Shown in pieces: positions 1-6,551 of a stretch of 64,000 nt of DNA (within the stretch, counting starts at the first letter, position 1; each line of letters starts with the position of its first letter). Both the position numbers and the translations under genes were made by a program. The notes under the pieces were generated by a model. The model had not been told where the DNA came from and did no database searches. It was given only the letters and a program-made list of their open reading frames with translations. Source of the stretch: Streptomyces sp. SA15. GTDB lineage: Bacteria > Actinomycetota > Actinomycetes > Streptomycetales > Streptomycetaceae. Where the stretch lies: contig NZ_NTGE01000169.1 in the NCBI RefSeq assembly GCF_002291145.1, positions 1-64,000 on the forward strand. Direction: 5' to 3'.

Positions 1-1265
1 CCGCGCGACGGCGCACCACTGCGCGGCGGGGGAGTCCCCGGCGCACCCTGGGTGCCCTGCTGTCCATGCGGACGCCGCTGCGGCGCTCGCTCCGGGTAGG
101 CGTCGGCGAGCCGCCCGGTGGGCCGGTCCGCCTCACCGCCGCGCGGCGCCGGCGGACGTACGTCCGCCAGCCCCTGCGCCTCCCGGGCTGCGATCTCCTT
201 CAGGCGCAGCGACAGCTGGAGCGTGCTGGGCCGCTCCTCGGGGTCCTTCGCCAGACACGCACGCACCAGCGGAGCCAGTGCGTCCGGTACGCCGTGCGTC
301 CCCGGCGCACCCTGGGTGCCCTGCTGTCCATGCGGACGCCGCTGCGGCGCTCGCTCCGGGTAGGCGTCGGCGAGCCGCCCGGTGGGCCGGTCCGCCTCAC
401 CGCCGCGCGGCGCCGGCGGACGTACGTCCGCCAGCCCCTGCGCCTCCCGGGCTGCGATCTCCTTCAGGCGCAGCGACAGCTGGAGCGTGCTGGGCCGCTC
501 CTCGGGGTCCTTCGCCAGACACGCACGCACCAGCGGAGCCAGTGCGTCCGGTACGCCGTGCAGTTGGGGCTCCTCGTGCACCACGCGGTACAGCATCACC
601 TCGGAGCTGCCGTGCCCGAAGGGCGAGTCGCCCATCGACGCGTACGCCAGCGTCGCGCCGAGGGAGAACACGTCCGTGGCGGGCGTCACCGCGGCGCCGC
701 GCACCTGCTCGGGGGCGAGGAAGCCGGGGGAGCCGACCGCCGTGCCGACGTGGGTGAGCGTCGAGGCCCCGGTCGCCCAGGCGATGCCGAAGTCGATGAT
801 CCGCGGGCCCTTGGGGGACAGCAGGATGTTGGACGGCTTCAGGTCCCGGTGCACGACCCCGGCCTCGTGCACGGCGACCAGTCCCTCCGACAGGGCGGCG
901 CCGATCGCGGCGACGTCGGCCGCGCCCAGCGCCCCCTCGCCGGCCACCTTGTCGTGCAGGGAGGGGCCGGGCACGTACTGCGTGGCGAACCACGGCCGGT
1001 CCGCCTCCAGGTCGGCGGCGACCAGCCGCGCCGTGCACCCACCGCGGATCCGCCGTGCCGCCGAGACCTCACGCGCGAACCGCGAGCGGAACTCCTGATC
1101 CTCCGCCAGATCCGGCCGGATCACCTTCAGCGCGACCCGCTGGCCCTTCCGGTCGGAGCCCAGGTAGACAACGCCCATTCCCCCCGCGCCGAGCCGTCTG
1201 TGAAGCCTGAACGAGCCGACGACGCGCGGGTCCTCGCGCCTCAGGCGCATCATCGCCATGTTCAT
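1..1265 (-). CDS. Ser/Thr protein kinase, C-terminus beyond window, with duplicated C-lobe segment
   Basis: Hanks-type Ser/Thr kinase of the actinobacterial PknB-like class, phosphorylating proteins in the cytoplasm. Visible signatures in order: glycine loop GAGGMG (residues 26-31), catalytic lysine in VALK (Lys47), HRDLKPSN (from 139), DFG (158-160), SPGFLAPEQ activation segment, and CLAKDPEERPS with the subdomain XI arginine. The reading frame stays open to the left edge, so the C-terminus is missing; no transmembrane segment is seen in the 421 visible codons. Residues 236-323 are repeated exactly as 324-411 because of a 264-bp tandem duplication, so the last helices of the kinase fold and a Pro/Arg-rich linker occur twice. 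The start chosen is the outermost ATG of an ATG-rich stretch; two internal Met codons follow closely. The gene diverges from a small conserved gene. Kinase identity is certain; substrate is unknown. Confidence 0.9.
   Translation of the reverse strand, partial: MNMAMMRLRREDPRVVGSFRLHRRLGAGGMGVVYLGSDRKGQRVALKVIRPDLAEDQEFRSRFAREVSAARRIRGGCTARLVAADLEADRPWFATQYVPGPSLHDKVAGEGALGAADVAAIGAALSEGLVAVHEAGVVHRDLKPSNILLSPKGPRIIDFGIAWATGASTLTHVGTAVGSPGFLAPEQVRGAAVTPATDVFSLGATLAYASMGDSPFGHGSSEVMLYRVVHEEPQLHGVPDALAPLVRACLAKDPEERPSTLQLSLRLKEIAAREAQGLADVRPPAPRGGEADRPTGRLADAYPERAPQRRPHGQQGTQGAPGTHGVPDALAPLVRACLAKDPEERPSTLQLSLRLKEIAAREAQGLADVRPPAPRGGEADRPTGRLADAYPERAPQRRPHGQQGTQGAPGTPPPRSGAPSR
34..561. repeat. 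Exact 264-bp tandem duplication (two copies)
   Basis: Bases 34-297 and 298-561 are identical over 264 bp as far as I can read. The unit is 88 codons, so the kinase frame is preserved through both copies. The junction replaces a Leu codon (before the upstream copy on the coding strand) with Thr. Absence of any divergence implies a very recent duplication or an assembly artefact. Confidence 0.95.
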
Positions 1266-1352
1266 CCCCGCTGCCCGGTCCGTGTGACGTGGCACAGCTT
1301 ACGTTTCCACGGCCCGCTGCGCGCAGAGGCCGCGCCCTCTCGGGGCGATGGA

Positions 1353-1375
1353 TTGTCAGTGCCGGGTGGGACACT
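1353..1375 (+). promoter_or_regulatory. Imperfect PafBC/RecA-NDp-like promoter
   Basis: TTGTCAGTG is followed after eight bases by GACACT. This matches the remembered DNA-damage promoter consensus TTGTCRGTG, N8, TANNNT except at the first base of the -10 element. It points to the 91-residue gene that starts about 87 bases downstream. It is weaker than the perfect matches upstream of ruvC and rarA. Confidence 0.4.
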
Positions 1376-1461
1376 TGAAAGGTGGTCAGGGAGTGGGTGA
1401 GCAGGCCGACTTCGGCCTGCGGGCGATCCCAACCACCCGCCGCAGAAGGGGGATTGAGCCC

Positions 1462-1737
1462 ATGAAGGGTGATCGTGTGGAGATAGTCGTGGATGCCGGG
1501 GACACGACGCGTACGTACGAGGTGGTGGCGAGCCGGGCGGGCCGCCGCGTGGAGACGGCGGTGCGCCGAGGCGTGGTGGAAGTGAGCGAAGTCACCCGCA
1601 GCGGCACCGTCGTGCGTACGGCCCGATTCATGGCGAACCGGGTCCTGGCGCTGGTGGAACAGCCGGTTCCCCGGGAGGACAGCTCGGAGAAATCGGGGCA
1701 CAGCGGACGCCCCCTCCGGGAAGACCCCGAGACCTAG
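1462..1737 (+). CDS. Small conserved protein of unknown function (91 aa)
   Basis: Soluble 91-residue protein starting MKGDRVEIVVDAG, with a beta-rich first 70 residues (alternating Val/Thr/Arg strands) and a charged, Ser/Arg-rich tail. No signal peptide or membrane segment. The ATG was chosen because AGAAGGGGG lies a suitable distance upstream; an in-frame upstream extension has no such signal. It is transcribed divergently from the kinase, and a possible DNA-damage-type promoter lies in the shared intergenic region. I do not recognise a family with certainty; its look is that of a small beta-barrel or SH3-like fold, which is only an impression. Confidence 0.75.
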   Translation: MKGDRVEIVVDAGDTTRTYEVVASRAGRRVETAVRRGVVEVSEVTRSGTVVRTARFMANRVLALVEQPVPREDSSEKSGHSGRPLREDPET

Positions 1738-1935
1738 GACGTCGTCTCCACCCAGGGGAGTACTCCGCAGGTCATGGCTCATCCTCCGGGAGGCCCGGCA
1801 ATCGGTACGAGGGCATGACGCCCGTGGAGGCCCGGCCGCCTAGATTTGAGGTCAAGCGGCGGGTGCAGCACTCGTCCCCCGAGGTCAGACACCCGCCGCT
1901 GCCAACCACAACTGAGAACGGTCAGGAGAGGGACC

Positions 1936-2133
1936 ATGGCCCAGACGGCATCGCGGACGATGATCCGCAGGCAGGAGCGCGCGGCGTTCCGCACCCGCCG
2001 CACGGGTCGCCGCCACCCGCTGGTGGCGACGCTCATGGCTCTTCCCCTGGCGGCACTGCTCCTCGTCGTCTTCGACGGCTGGGAGACAGTGGCGACACAG
2101 GCGTCGTCCGTGGGAGTGATGCTGGGGCGCTGA
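1936..2133 (+). CDS. Small single-pass membrane protein (65 aa)
   Basis: Begins MAQTASRTMIRRQERAAF, an Arg-rich cytoplasmic N-terminus, followed by one hydrophobic helix (about residues 32-46, LVATLMALPLAALLLVV) and a short tail. A strong AGGAGAGGG ribosome site sits just before the ATG, which decides the start over upstream in-frame codons. Positive-inside charge suggests a type II membrane protein. Short conserved membrane proteins of this kind are common in Streptomyces; no function can be inferred. A strong terminator-like hairpin lies about 90 bases downstream. Confidence 0.7.
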   Translation: MAQTASRTMIRRQERAAFRTRRTGRRHPLVATLMALPLAALLLVVFDGWETVATQASSVGVMLGR

Positions 2134-2220
2134 GCGGCGACCCCAGGCCCGGAAGAGCGGTCCGGGCGGGGACATCCACCCATGAAACCCCGTGGGGACG
2201 GGGGTGCGGCGGACGGCACA

Positions 2221-2254
2221 AATGCCGGCGCAGCTGGGGAGCTGCGCCGGCATT
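2221..2254 (+). terminator. Terminator-like perfect hairpin
   Basis: Perfect 15-bp inverted repeat (AATGCCGGCGCAGCT and its complement) with a GGGG loop. There is no long T run, which is usual for Streptomyces terminators. It ends the transcript of the 65-residue membrane protein. Confidence 0.75.
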
Positions 2255-2341
2255 GCTGTGCTCTGCGCCTAAACCGGCGCCGCTCTCGCGGACGTGGTTG
2301 CTGTTCGTGGGGGTTCCTCAATTATTGGTTGCGGTTCATGC

Positions 2342-2427
2342 GGTTTCCTTCGAGGGTCACCTCTTGGCCGACCGAGTCGGGTGGTGGGTGGGCATAGGTC
2401 CGGGGGTCTGGGGGCGGAGCCCCCAGC
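2342..2427. repeat. Dispersed intergenic repeat, copy 1
   Basis: The segment running from CACCTCTTG through GAGTCGGGTGGTGGGTGGG to a GGGGGCGGAGCCCCC hairpin reappears with small indels at about 52.06-52.13 kb. It contains no plausible gene. GGGGCGGAGCCCC palindromes are frequent between Streptomyces genes and can act as terminators. Confidence 0.7.
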
Positions 2428-2509
2428 GAGGCCAACGCCGGGCACCTGGCAACTCCGGCCCAGCAGCCTGCGTACCCTCAGCACCAGCCCCGTCCGCTCC
2501 AGGAGCCCC

Positions 2510-3445
2510 GTGATCTCAAGCACCCTCCTCTCCGACCTCACCGCCCGAGTCAGGGCCAAGGCCCACTCGGCAGCACCCGCCTGCCCCTGCGGAGCAACCG
2601 GCACGCTCGCCGACCGCCCCGACGCCACAGTCGTCCGGCACGCCGACACCGTCGCCAAGGCCCACGCCCCGGACATGGCCAGGACCGATCTGGCGCCTCG
2701 CCTCACCGTCGCGACTCACCTCCCCGGCATCCTCCTGCCCCCGCTCAGCCCGACGCCGGTCGACCTGCACGGCCGACTCGTCACGTTCTGGCCGTACGGC
2801 ACCCCTGTGGACCCGGAAGACCCGGACGCGGCCCCCTGGGAGTCCGCCGCCACCCTCCTCGCCCACCTCCACCGCACCCCCGCGCCGGCCCTGCCTCCCA
2901 TGCGCGGCCCCGCCAAAGCGGCCCGGGCCGTCGCCCGCCTCCGGGCGACGGCGACCGTCACCGCCACCGCCCCCGTCCTCCGCGCCTGGTCCACCCTCCC
3001 CGCCTGGGCCCGGGCCGAGGGCCCCATGCCGGACACCACCACCCTCTGCCACGGCGACCTCCACCTCGGCCAGCTCGTTCGCCACCCCGCCCCCAACGGC
3101 CCCTGGCTGCTCATCGACGTCGACGATCTCGGCGTCGGCGTCCCCGCCTGGGACCTGGCCCGCCCCGCGGCCTGGTACGCCTGCGGGCTGCTCCCGCTCG
3201 ACGAGTGGACCCGCTTCCTGACCGCATACCGCGTGGCGGGTGGCCCGGCCGTCCCCGCGCACGGCGACCCCTGGCCGGCACTCGACGTCCCCGCCCGCGC
3301 GCTCACCGTGCAGACCGCCGCCCGGTCGATCGCCAAGGCGGCCGCGGCGGGCCATGCCCTGGACGAGGTGGAGCAGGCCTTGGTCGACGCCTGCGACCGA
3401 ATGAGTTCCACCCCGCCGGACTTGGCGCGAGGTTTCCCGACGTAG
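2510..3445 (+). CDS. Phosphotransferase-family (APH/maltokinase-like) enzyme
   Basis: 311-residue protein of the aminoglycoside phosphotransferase/choline-kinase-like fold. The key signature is LCHGDLHLGQL around residues 179-189: the catalytic HGD (181-183) is followed by LGQ rather than the usual N, as in maltokinase-like relatives. IDVDDLG follows about 20 residues later and would supply the metal-binding Asp. Probably a cytoplasmic small-molecule kinase; the substrate is not predictable, and there is no resistance context. The GTG start follows an AGGAG site; the open frame upstream runs into the dispersed repeat and is rejected. Codon use and GC3 are typical for the host. The N-terminal lobe looks shorter than in classical APH enzymes. 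Confidence 0.8.
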   Translation: MISSTLLSDLTARVRAKAHSAAPACPCGATGTLADRPDATVVRHADTVAKAHAPDMARTDLAPRLTVATHLPGILLPPLSPTPVDLHGRLVTFWPYGTPVDPEDPDAAPWESAATLLAHLHRTPAPALPPMRGPAKAARAVARLRATATVTATAPVLRAWSTLPAWARAEGPMPDTTTLCHGDLHLGQLVRHPAPNGPWLLIDVDDLGVGVPAWDLARPAAWYACGLLPLDEWTRFLTAYRVAGGPAVPAHGDPWPALDVPARALTVQTAARSIAKAAAAGHALDEVEQALVDACDRMSSTPPDLARGFPT

Positions 3446-3525
3446 GGTGCAACCGACCGCAGCCGGACAGAGTCTGTCCTGGCGAAACGCGAAGCAGGAC
3501 CGACCGGCGAGGAGTTGAGCCGACC

Positions 3526-3825
3526 ATGCAGTGTCCGAAGTGCCATGCGCCGATGCACACGTACAACCGCAACGGCGTTCAGATCGAGCAGTGCAGCGGC
3601 TGCCGCGGCATTTTCCTCGACTACGGCGAGCTGGAGGCGCTGACCCGCCTGGAGTCCCAGTGGTCCGGGCCCGCCGTCCCGCCGCCCCCGGCCGCTCCGC
3701 AGTACCCGGCCGCGCCCGGCGGCCATGCCGCCCCCGCTTGGGGCGCCCCGCACGGCGGCCACCATGGTGGGCACCATGGTCACCACCGCGACCGGGGCTT
3801 CGGCCGCATGCTGTTCTCCAGCTGA
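3526..3825 (+). CDS. TFIIB-type zinc-ribbon protein
   Basis: 99-residue protein with CPKC near the N-terminus (residues 3-6) and CSGCRGIFLDYGELE about 20 residues later, the four-cysteine pattern of the zf-TFIIB family. The middle is Pro/Ala-rich and the tail is rich in Gly-His (GGHHGGHHGHH), which could bind additional metal. A clear GGCGAGGAG site precedes the ATG. It lies 80 bases behind the phosphotransferase, with a bidirectional terminator downstream separating it from the convergent tRNA cluster. Family assignment is firm; function in the family is unknown. Confidence 0.88.
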   Translation: MQCPKCHAPMHTYNRNGVQIEQCSGCRGIFLDYGELEALTRLESQWSGPAVPPPPAAPQYPAAPGGHAAPAWGAPHGGHHGGHHGHHRDRGFGRMLFSS

Positions 3826-3851
3826 GAGCCGAGAGCCGACCGGCAGACGAA

Positions 3852-3881
3852 GAAGCCCCCGGCCGCAGGGCCGGGGGCTTC
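3852..3881. terminator. Bidirectional terminator
   Basis: Perfect 13-bp stem (GAAGCCCCCGGCC and its complement) with GCAG loop. It lies between the zinc-ribbon gene and the oppositely oriented tRNA cluster and can serve both. Confidence 0.85.
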
Positions 3882-3887
3882 GGTGTG

Positions 3888-3959
3888 TGGACGATACTGG
3901 GATTGAACCAGTGACCTCTTCCGTGTCAGGGAAGCGCTCTCCCGCTGAGCTAATCGTCC
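3888..3959 (-). tRNA. tRNA-Val(GAC), copy 1
   Basis: 72-nt cloverleaf on the complementary strand with acceptor stem GGACGAT/ATCGTCC, discriminator A, anticodon loop containing GAC and the TTCAATC T-loop. CCA is not encoded. Promoter-distal member of a five-tRNA cluster. Confidence 0.95.
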
Positions 3960-3970
3960 CGGGTACTGCG

Positions 3971-4042
3971 TGCGCGATACTGGGATTGAACCAGTGACCT
4001 CTTCCGTGTCAGGGAAGCGCTCTCCCGCTGAGCTAATCGCGC
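3971..4042 (-). tRNA. tRNA-Val(GAC), copy 2 with altered acceptor stem
   Basis: Identical to its neighbours apart from acceptor pairs 2 and 3: the stem is GCGCGAT/ATCGCGC, so both sides changed together and pairing is kept. Anticodon GAC. CCA not encoded. Confidence 0.95.
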
Positions 4043-4078
4043 GGGGCCGGATCTTGCCGTACATGCTGGAAGATCCAG

Positions 4079-4150
4079 TGGACGATACTGGGATTGAACC
4101 AGTGACCTCTTCCGTGTCAGGGAAGCGCTCTCCCGCTGAGCTAATCGTCC
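4079..4150 (-). tRNA. tRNA-Val(GAC), copy 3
   Basis: Same sequence as copy 1, with anticodon GAC and acceptor GGACGAT/ATCGTCC. It lies directly next to tRNA-Cys. Three tandem valine genes reflect the high demand for GUC codons in a GC-rich genome (inference). Confidence 0.95.
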
Positions 4151-4151
4151 T

Positions 4152-4225
4152 TGGAGGTGGAGACGGGATTTGAACCCGTGTAGACGGCTTTGCAGGCCGT
4201 TGCCTCGCCTCTCGGCCACTCCACC
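4152..4225 (-). tRNA. tRNA-Cys(GCA)
   Basis: Acceptor GGTGGAG/CTCCACC, discriminator T, and CCA is encoded, unlike in the neighbouring valine genes. The anticodon loop CTGCAAA gives GCA. 74 nt including CCA. Confidence 0.95.
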
Positions 4226-4263
4226 AGGAGTGCGGGGAACGGGAAGATCCCCTTCTTCCTTCG

Positions 4264-4336
4264 AGCGGACGACGAGGTTCGAACTCGCGACCTCAACCTT
4301 GGCAAGGTTGCGCTCTACCAACTGAGCTACGTCCGC
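4264..4336 (-). tRNA. tRNA-Gly(GCC)
   Basis: Acceptor GCGGACG/CGTCCGC with discriminator T, D-arm AGCTCAGTTGGTAGAGC, anticodon loop TTGCCAA giving GCC, and T-loop TTCGAAC. It is the promoter-proximal gene of the cluster. CCA not encoded. Confidence 0.95.
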
Positions 4337-4377
4337 CTGTCGTTTCGGTCGGCTTACGCGTTCCGGCGACGTGGTGA

Positions 4378-4405
4378 ACTCTAGCGGATTCCGGGTCCAG
4401 GACAA
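4378..4405 (-). promoter_or_regulatory. Promoter of the tRNA cluster
   Basis: Read on the complementary strand: TTGTCC, 16 bases, TAGAGT, a good vegetative sigma (HrdB-type) promoter. It would start transcription roughly 35 bases before tRNA-Gly. Confidence 0.65.
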
Positions 4406-4501
4406 AAACGCGTTTGCGCAGCGTGCTGCGCTACGCCTGCTCACGGGCCTGCTCAGGACACCCGGAGGGTCACGACGAGGTCACCCGCGGGACACCCGCC
4501 A

Positions 4502-4507
4502 TAGACT
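4502..4507 (+). promoter_or_regulatory. -10 element of a probable leaderless pabB transcript
   Basis: TAGACT ends seven bases before the GTG start of pabB. Transcription would therefore begin at the start codon itself. No Shine-Dalgarno sequence is present before the GTG, which fits a leaderless mRNA. Confidence 0.55.
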
Positions 4508-4514
4508 CGGCTGC

Positions 4515-5666
4515 GTGCCCAACCTGCCTCCTCTCGCTCGTTTCGGTGACCGTGTCGCCACGGGGCTCCTCGACGTCACCGGCGATACCGCGGCCCTGGA
4601 CTCCACCGGTTTCTGGGCGGTTTGCGCCGACTACGAGGGCCGTGTGACCTGCGCCCGCTTCAGGGACGTACGTGAGGAGCCCGTGCCCACCCCGGTGCGG
4701 GGGGAGTGGCGGGGGCCGACCGCCGGTGACTGGATGTCCTCCCTCGACCGCGCCGCGTACACGGCCGGCGTGCGGCGCATCCGTGAGCACATCGCCGCCG
4801 GCGAGGTCTACCAGGCGAACCTCTGCCGGGTGCTGTCCGCGCCCGTGCCACCGGACGCCGACGTGGACGCCCTCACCGCCCTGTTGGCCCGCGGCAACCC
4901 GGCGCCGTACGCAGGAACGATCCGCCTGCCCGGTCACGGCGTGGAGATAGCCACCGCGTCCCCCGAGCTGTTCCTGCGCCGCGAGGGCCGGGTCGTCGAG
5001 TCCGGCCCGATCAAGGGCACAGGGCGTACCGAGGCGGACCTCCTGGACAAGGACTACGCCGAGAACGTGATGATCGTGGACCTCGTCCGCAATGACATCG
5101 GTCGCGTCTGCGCCACCGGCAGCGTGACCGTCCCCGATCTGTGCGCCGTGGAGAAGCACCCCGGCCTGGTCCACCTCGTGTCGACCGTCCGCGGCGAGCT
5201 GCGCGAGAGTGCCGGCTGGCCGGAGCTGCTGACCGCCGCATTCCCCCCCGGCTCGGTCACCGGGGCGCCCAAGTCGAGCGCCCTGCGGATCATCGAGGCG
5301 CTGGAGACGGCGCCCAGAGGTCCGTACTGCGGCGGGATCGGCTGGGTGGACGCGGACCGGGGCGTCGGTGAGCTGGCCGTGGGCATCCGCACCTTCTGGA
5401 TCGACCGGGAGGCGGGCGTGCTGCGTTTCGGCACCGGTGCCGGCATCACCTGGGGTTCCGATCCCGAGAGCGAGTGGCAGGAGACCGAACTGAAGGCGGC
5501 CCGGCTCCTCGCGGTAGCGTCGGGGACATACGAGGTGAGCGGAGAGGGTCTGACGACGTGCTGTGCCGGCCCGGGGGACGCAGCACCTCATAGCGGTTCC
5601 ACCGCGGGCCGGACCCCCGGCCGCTGCGACGCCCCCGGTACTGACTTGCGAGGAAGAGACCAGTGA
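4515..5666 (+). CDS. pabB: Aminodeoxychorismate synthase component I (chorismate-binding)
   Basis: 383-residue chorismate-binding enzyme. It adds ammonia to chorismate to give 4-amino-4-deoxychorismate, the first step to p-aminobenzoate and folate. The motif PIKGTGRT carries the lysine typical of PabB (anthranilate synthases have PIAGT). It is followed by DKDYAENVMIVDLVRNDIG and PPGSVTGAPKSSALRIIE, all core chorismate-domain motifs. It lacks a fused glutamine amidotransferase domain, and the N-terminal part is shorter than in full-length PabB, so a separate PabA must supply ammonia. The GTG start coincides with the expected transcription start (leaderless). Its stop overlaps the GTG of pabC, implying translational coupling. 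A salvage or secondary-metabolite chorismate enzyme is a less likely alternative because of the pabC partner. Confidence 0.88.
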   Translation: MPNLPPLARFGDRVATGLLDVTGDTAALDSTGFWAVCADYEGRVTCARFRDVREEPVPTPVRGEWRGPTAGDWMSSLDRAAYTAGVRRIREHIAAGEVYQANLCRVLSAPVPPDADVDALTALLARGNPAPYAGTIRLPGHGVEIATASPELFLRREGRVVESGPIKGTGRTEADLLDKDYAENVMIVDLVRNDIGRVCATGSVTVPDLCAVEKHPGLVHLVSTVRGELRESAGWPELLTAAFPPGSVTGAPKSSALRIIEALETAPRGPYCGGIGWVDADRGVGELAVGIRTFWIDREAGVLRFGTGAGITWGSDPESEWQETELKAARLLAVASGTYEVSGEGLTTCCAGPGDAAPHSGSTAGRTPGRCDAPGTDLRGRDQ

Positions 5667-6484
5667 AGCTATGGCTCGACGGCGGGCTGCAGGACGTCAA
5701 AGCCGCCCGCGTATCCGTCTTCGACCACGGGCTGACCGTGGGCGACGGCATCTTCGAGACGGTGAAGGCGATGGACGGGAAGCCGTTCGCGCTCACCCGG
5801 CACCTCGACCGGCTGACCCGCTCCGCGCGCGGCCTGGGCCTGCCCGACCCCGACCACGACGAGGTTCGCCGCGCCTGCGCCGCCGTCCTGGACGCCAACC
5901 CGATGCCGCTGGGCCGGCTGCGCATCACGTACACCGGCGGCCACGGCCCGCTCGGCTCCGACCGCGGTGTCCAGGGCCCCACCCTCGTGGTCGCCCTCGG
6001 CGCGTCCGCCCGGCGGCCCGACTCCACGGCCGTGATCACGGTCCCCTGGACCCGCAACGAGCGCGGCGCGCTCACCGGCCTCAAGACGACCTCGTACGCG
6101 GAGAACGTCGTCGCCCTCGCCCGGGCCCGTGAACGCGGCGCCACCGAGGCGTTGTTCGGCAACACCGTCGGACAGCTCTGCGAGGGCACCGGGTCGAACG
6201 TCTTCGTCGTCCTCGACGGCGAGATCCACACCCCGCCGCTCGCCTCCGGCTGCCTCGCGGGCATCACCCGCGCCCTGGCCGTCGAGTGGACGGGCGCGAG
6301 GGAGACCGACCTGCCACTGGACGTCCTGGAACAGGCTGAGGAGATCTTCCTCACCTCCACGCTGCGGGACGTCCAGGCCGTGCACCGGGTCGACGACCGT
6401 GAACTGCCGAGCGCGCCGGGCCCGGTGACCGCAAAGGCCATGCGGATCTTCGACGAGCGGTCCGGGGACGACCTCGATCCGTAA
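5663..6484 (+). CDS. pabC: Aminodeoxychorismate lyase (PLP fold type IV)
   Basis: 273-residue class IV aminotransferase-fold enzyme that cleaves aminodeoxychorismate to p-aminobenzoate and pyruvate. Visible motifs: FDHGLTVGDGIFETVK near the N-terminus, TGLKTTSYAENV with the PLP-binding lysine, and LCEGTGSNVFVV binding the cofactor phosphate. The GTG overlaps the pabB stop (GTGA), with GAGGAAGAG upstream. Length is normal for PabC. D-amino-acid or branched-chain aminotransferases share the fold, but the operon context with pabB makes PabC by far the best call. Confidence 0.9.
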   Translation: MKLWLDGGLQDVKAARVSVFDHGLTVGDGIFETVKAMDGKPFALTRHLDRLTRSARGLGLPDPDHDEVRRACAAVLDANPMPLGRLRITYTGGHGPLGSDRGVQGPTLVVALGASARRPDSTAVITVPWTRNERGALTGLKTTSYAENVVALARARERGATEALFGNTVGQLCEGTGSNVFVVLDGEIHTPPLASGCLAGITRALAVEWTGARETDLPLDVLEQAEEIFLTSTLRDVQAVHRVDDRELPSAPGPVTAKAMRIFDERSGDDLDP

Positions 6485-6485
6485 A

Positions 6486-6514
6486 GGCCGCACATATGGG
6501 GCGGCCGCACATAT
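6486..6514 (+). repeat. Direct repeat GGCCGCACATAT between pabC and the acetyltransferase gene
   Basis: Two exact 12-bp copies (6486-6497 and 6503-6514) with 17-bp spacing, starting just after the pabC stop. Regularly spaced copies before a start codon could be a regulator-binding site, but there is no independent support. Confidence 0.4.
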
Positions 6515-6551
6515 TGGGCTGACCCGGAGCGCCGCAGCGGGTAGAACACCG

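Larger units (their letters stand above)
2134..2509. other. Intergenic region with hairpin and dispersed repeat
   Basis: No gene is supported here. The stretch holds the terminator-like hairpin after the 65-residue membrane protein and then a repeat that recurs near 52.1 kb. The phosphotransferase gene begins directly after it. Confidence 0.7.

Noticed and set aside
66-1400. Long + strand reading frame opposite the kinase
   Set aside because: Antisense shadow of a high-GC gene; its Arg/Pro/Gly-rich translation has no domain and the kinase motifs on the other strand are complete.
3888-4150. Regularly spaced 72-bp repeats that could suggest a CRISPR array
   Set aside because: The units are complete tRNA-Val genes with conserved cloverleaf features; spacers are irregular and very short.
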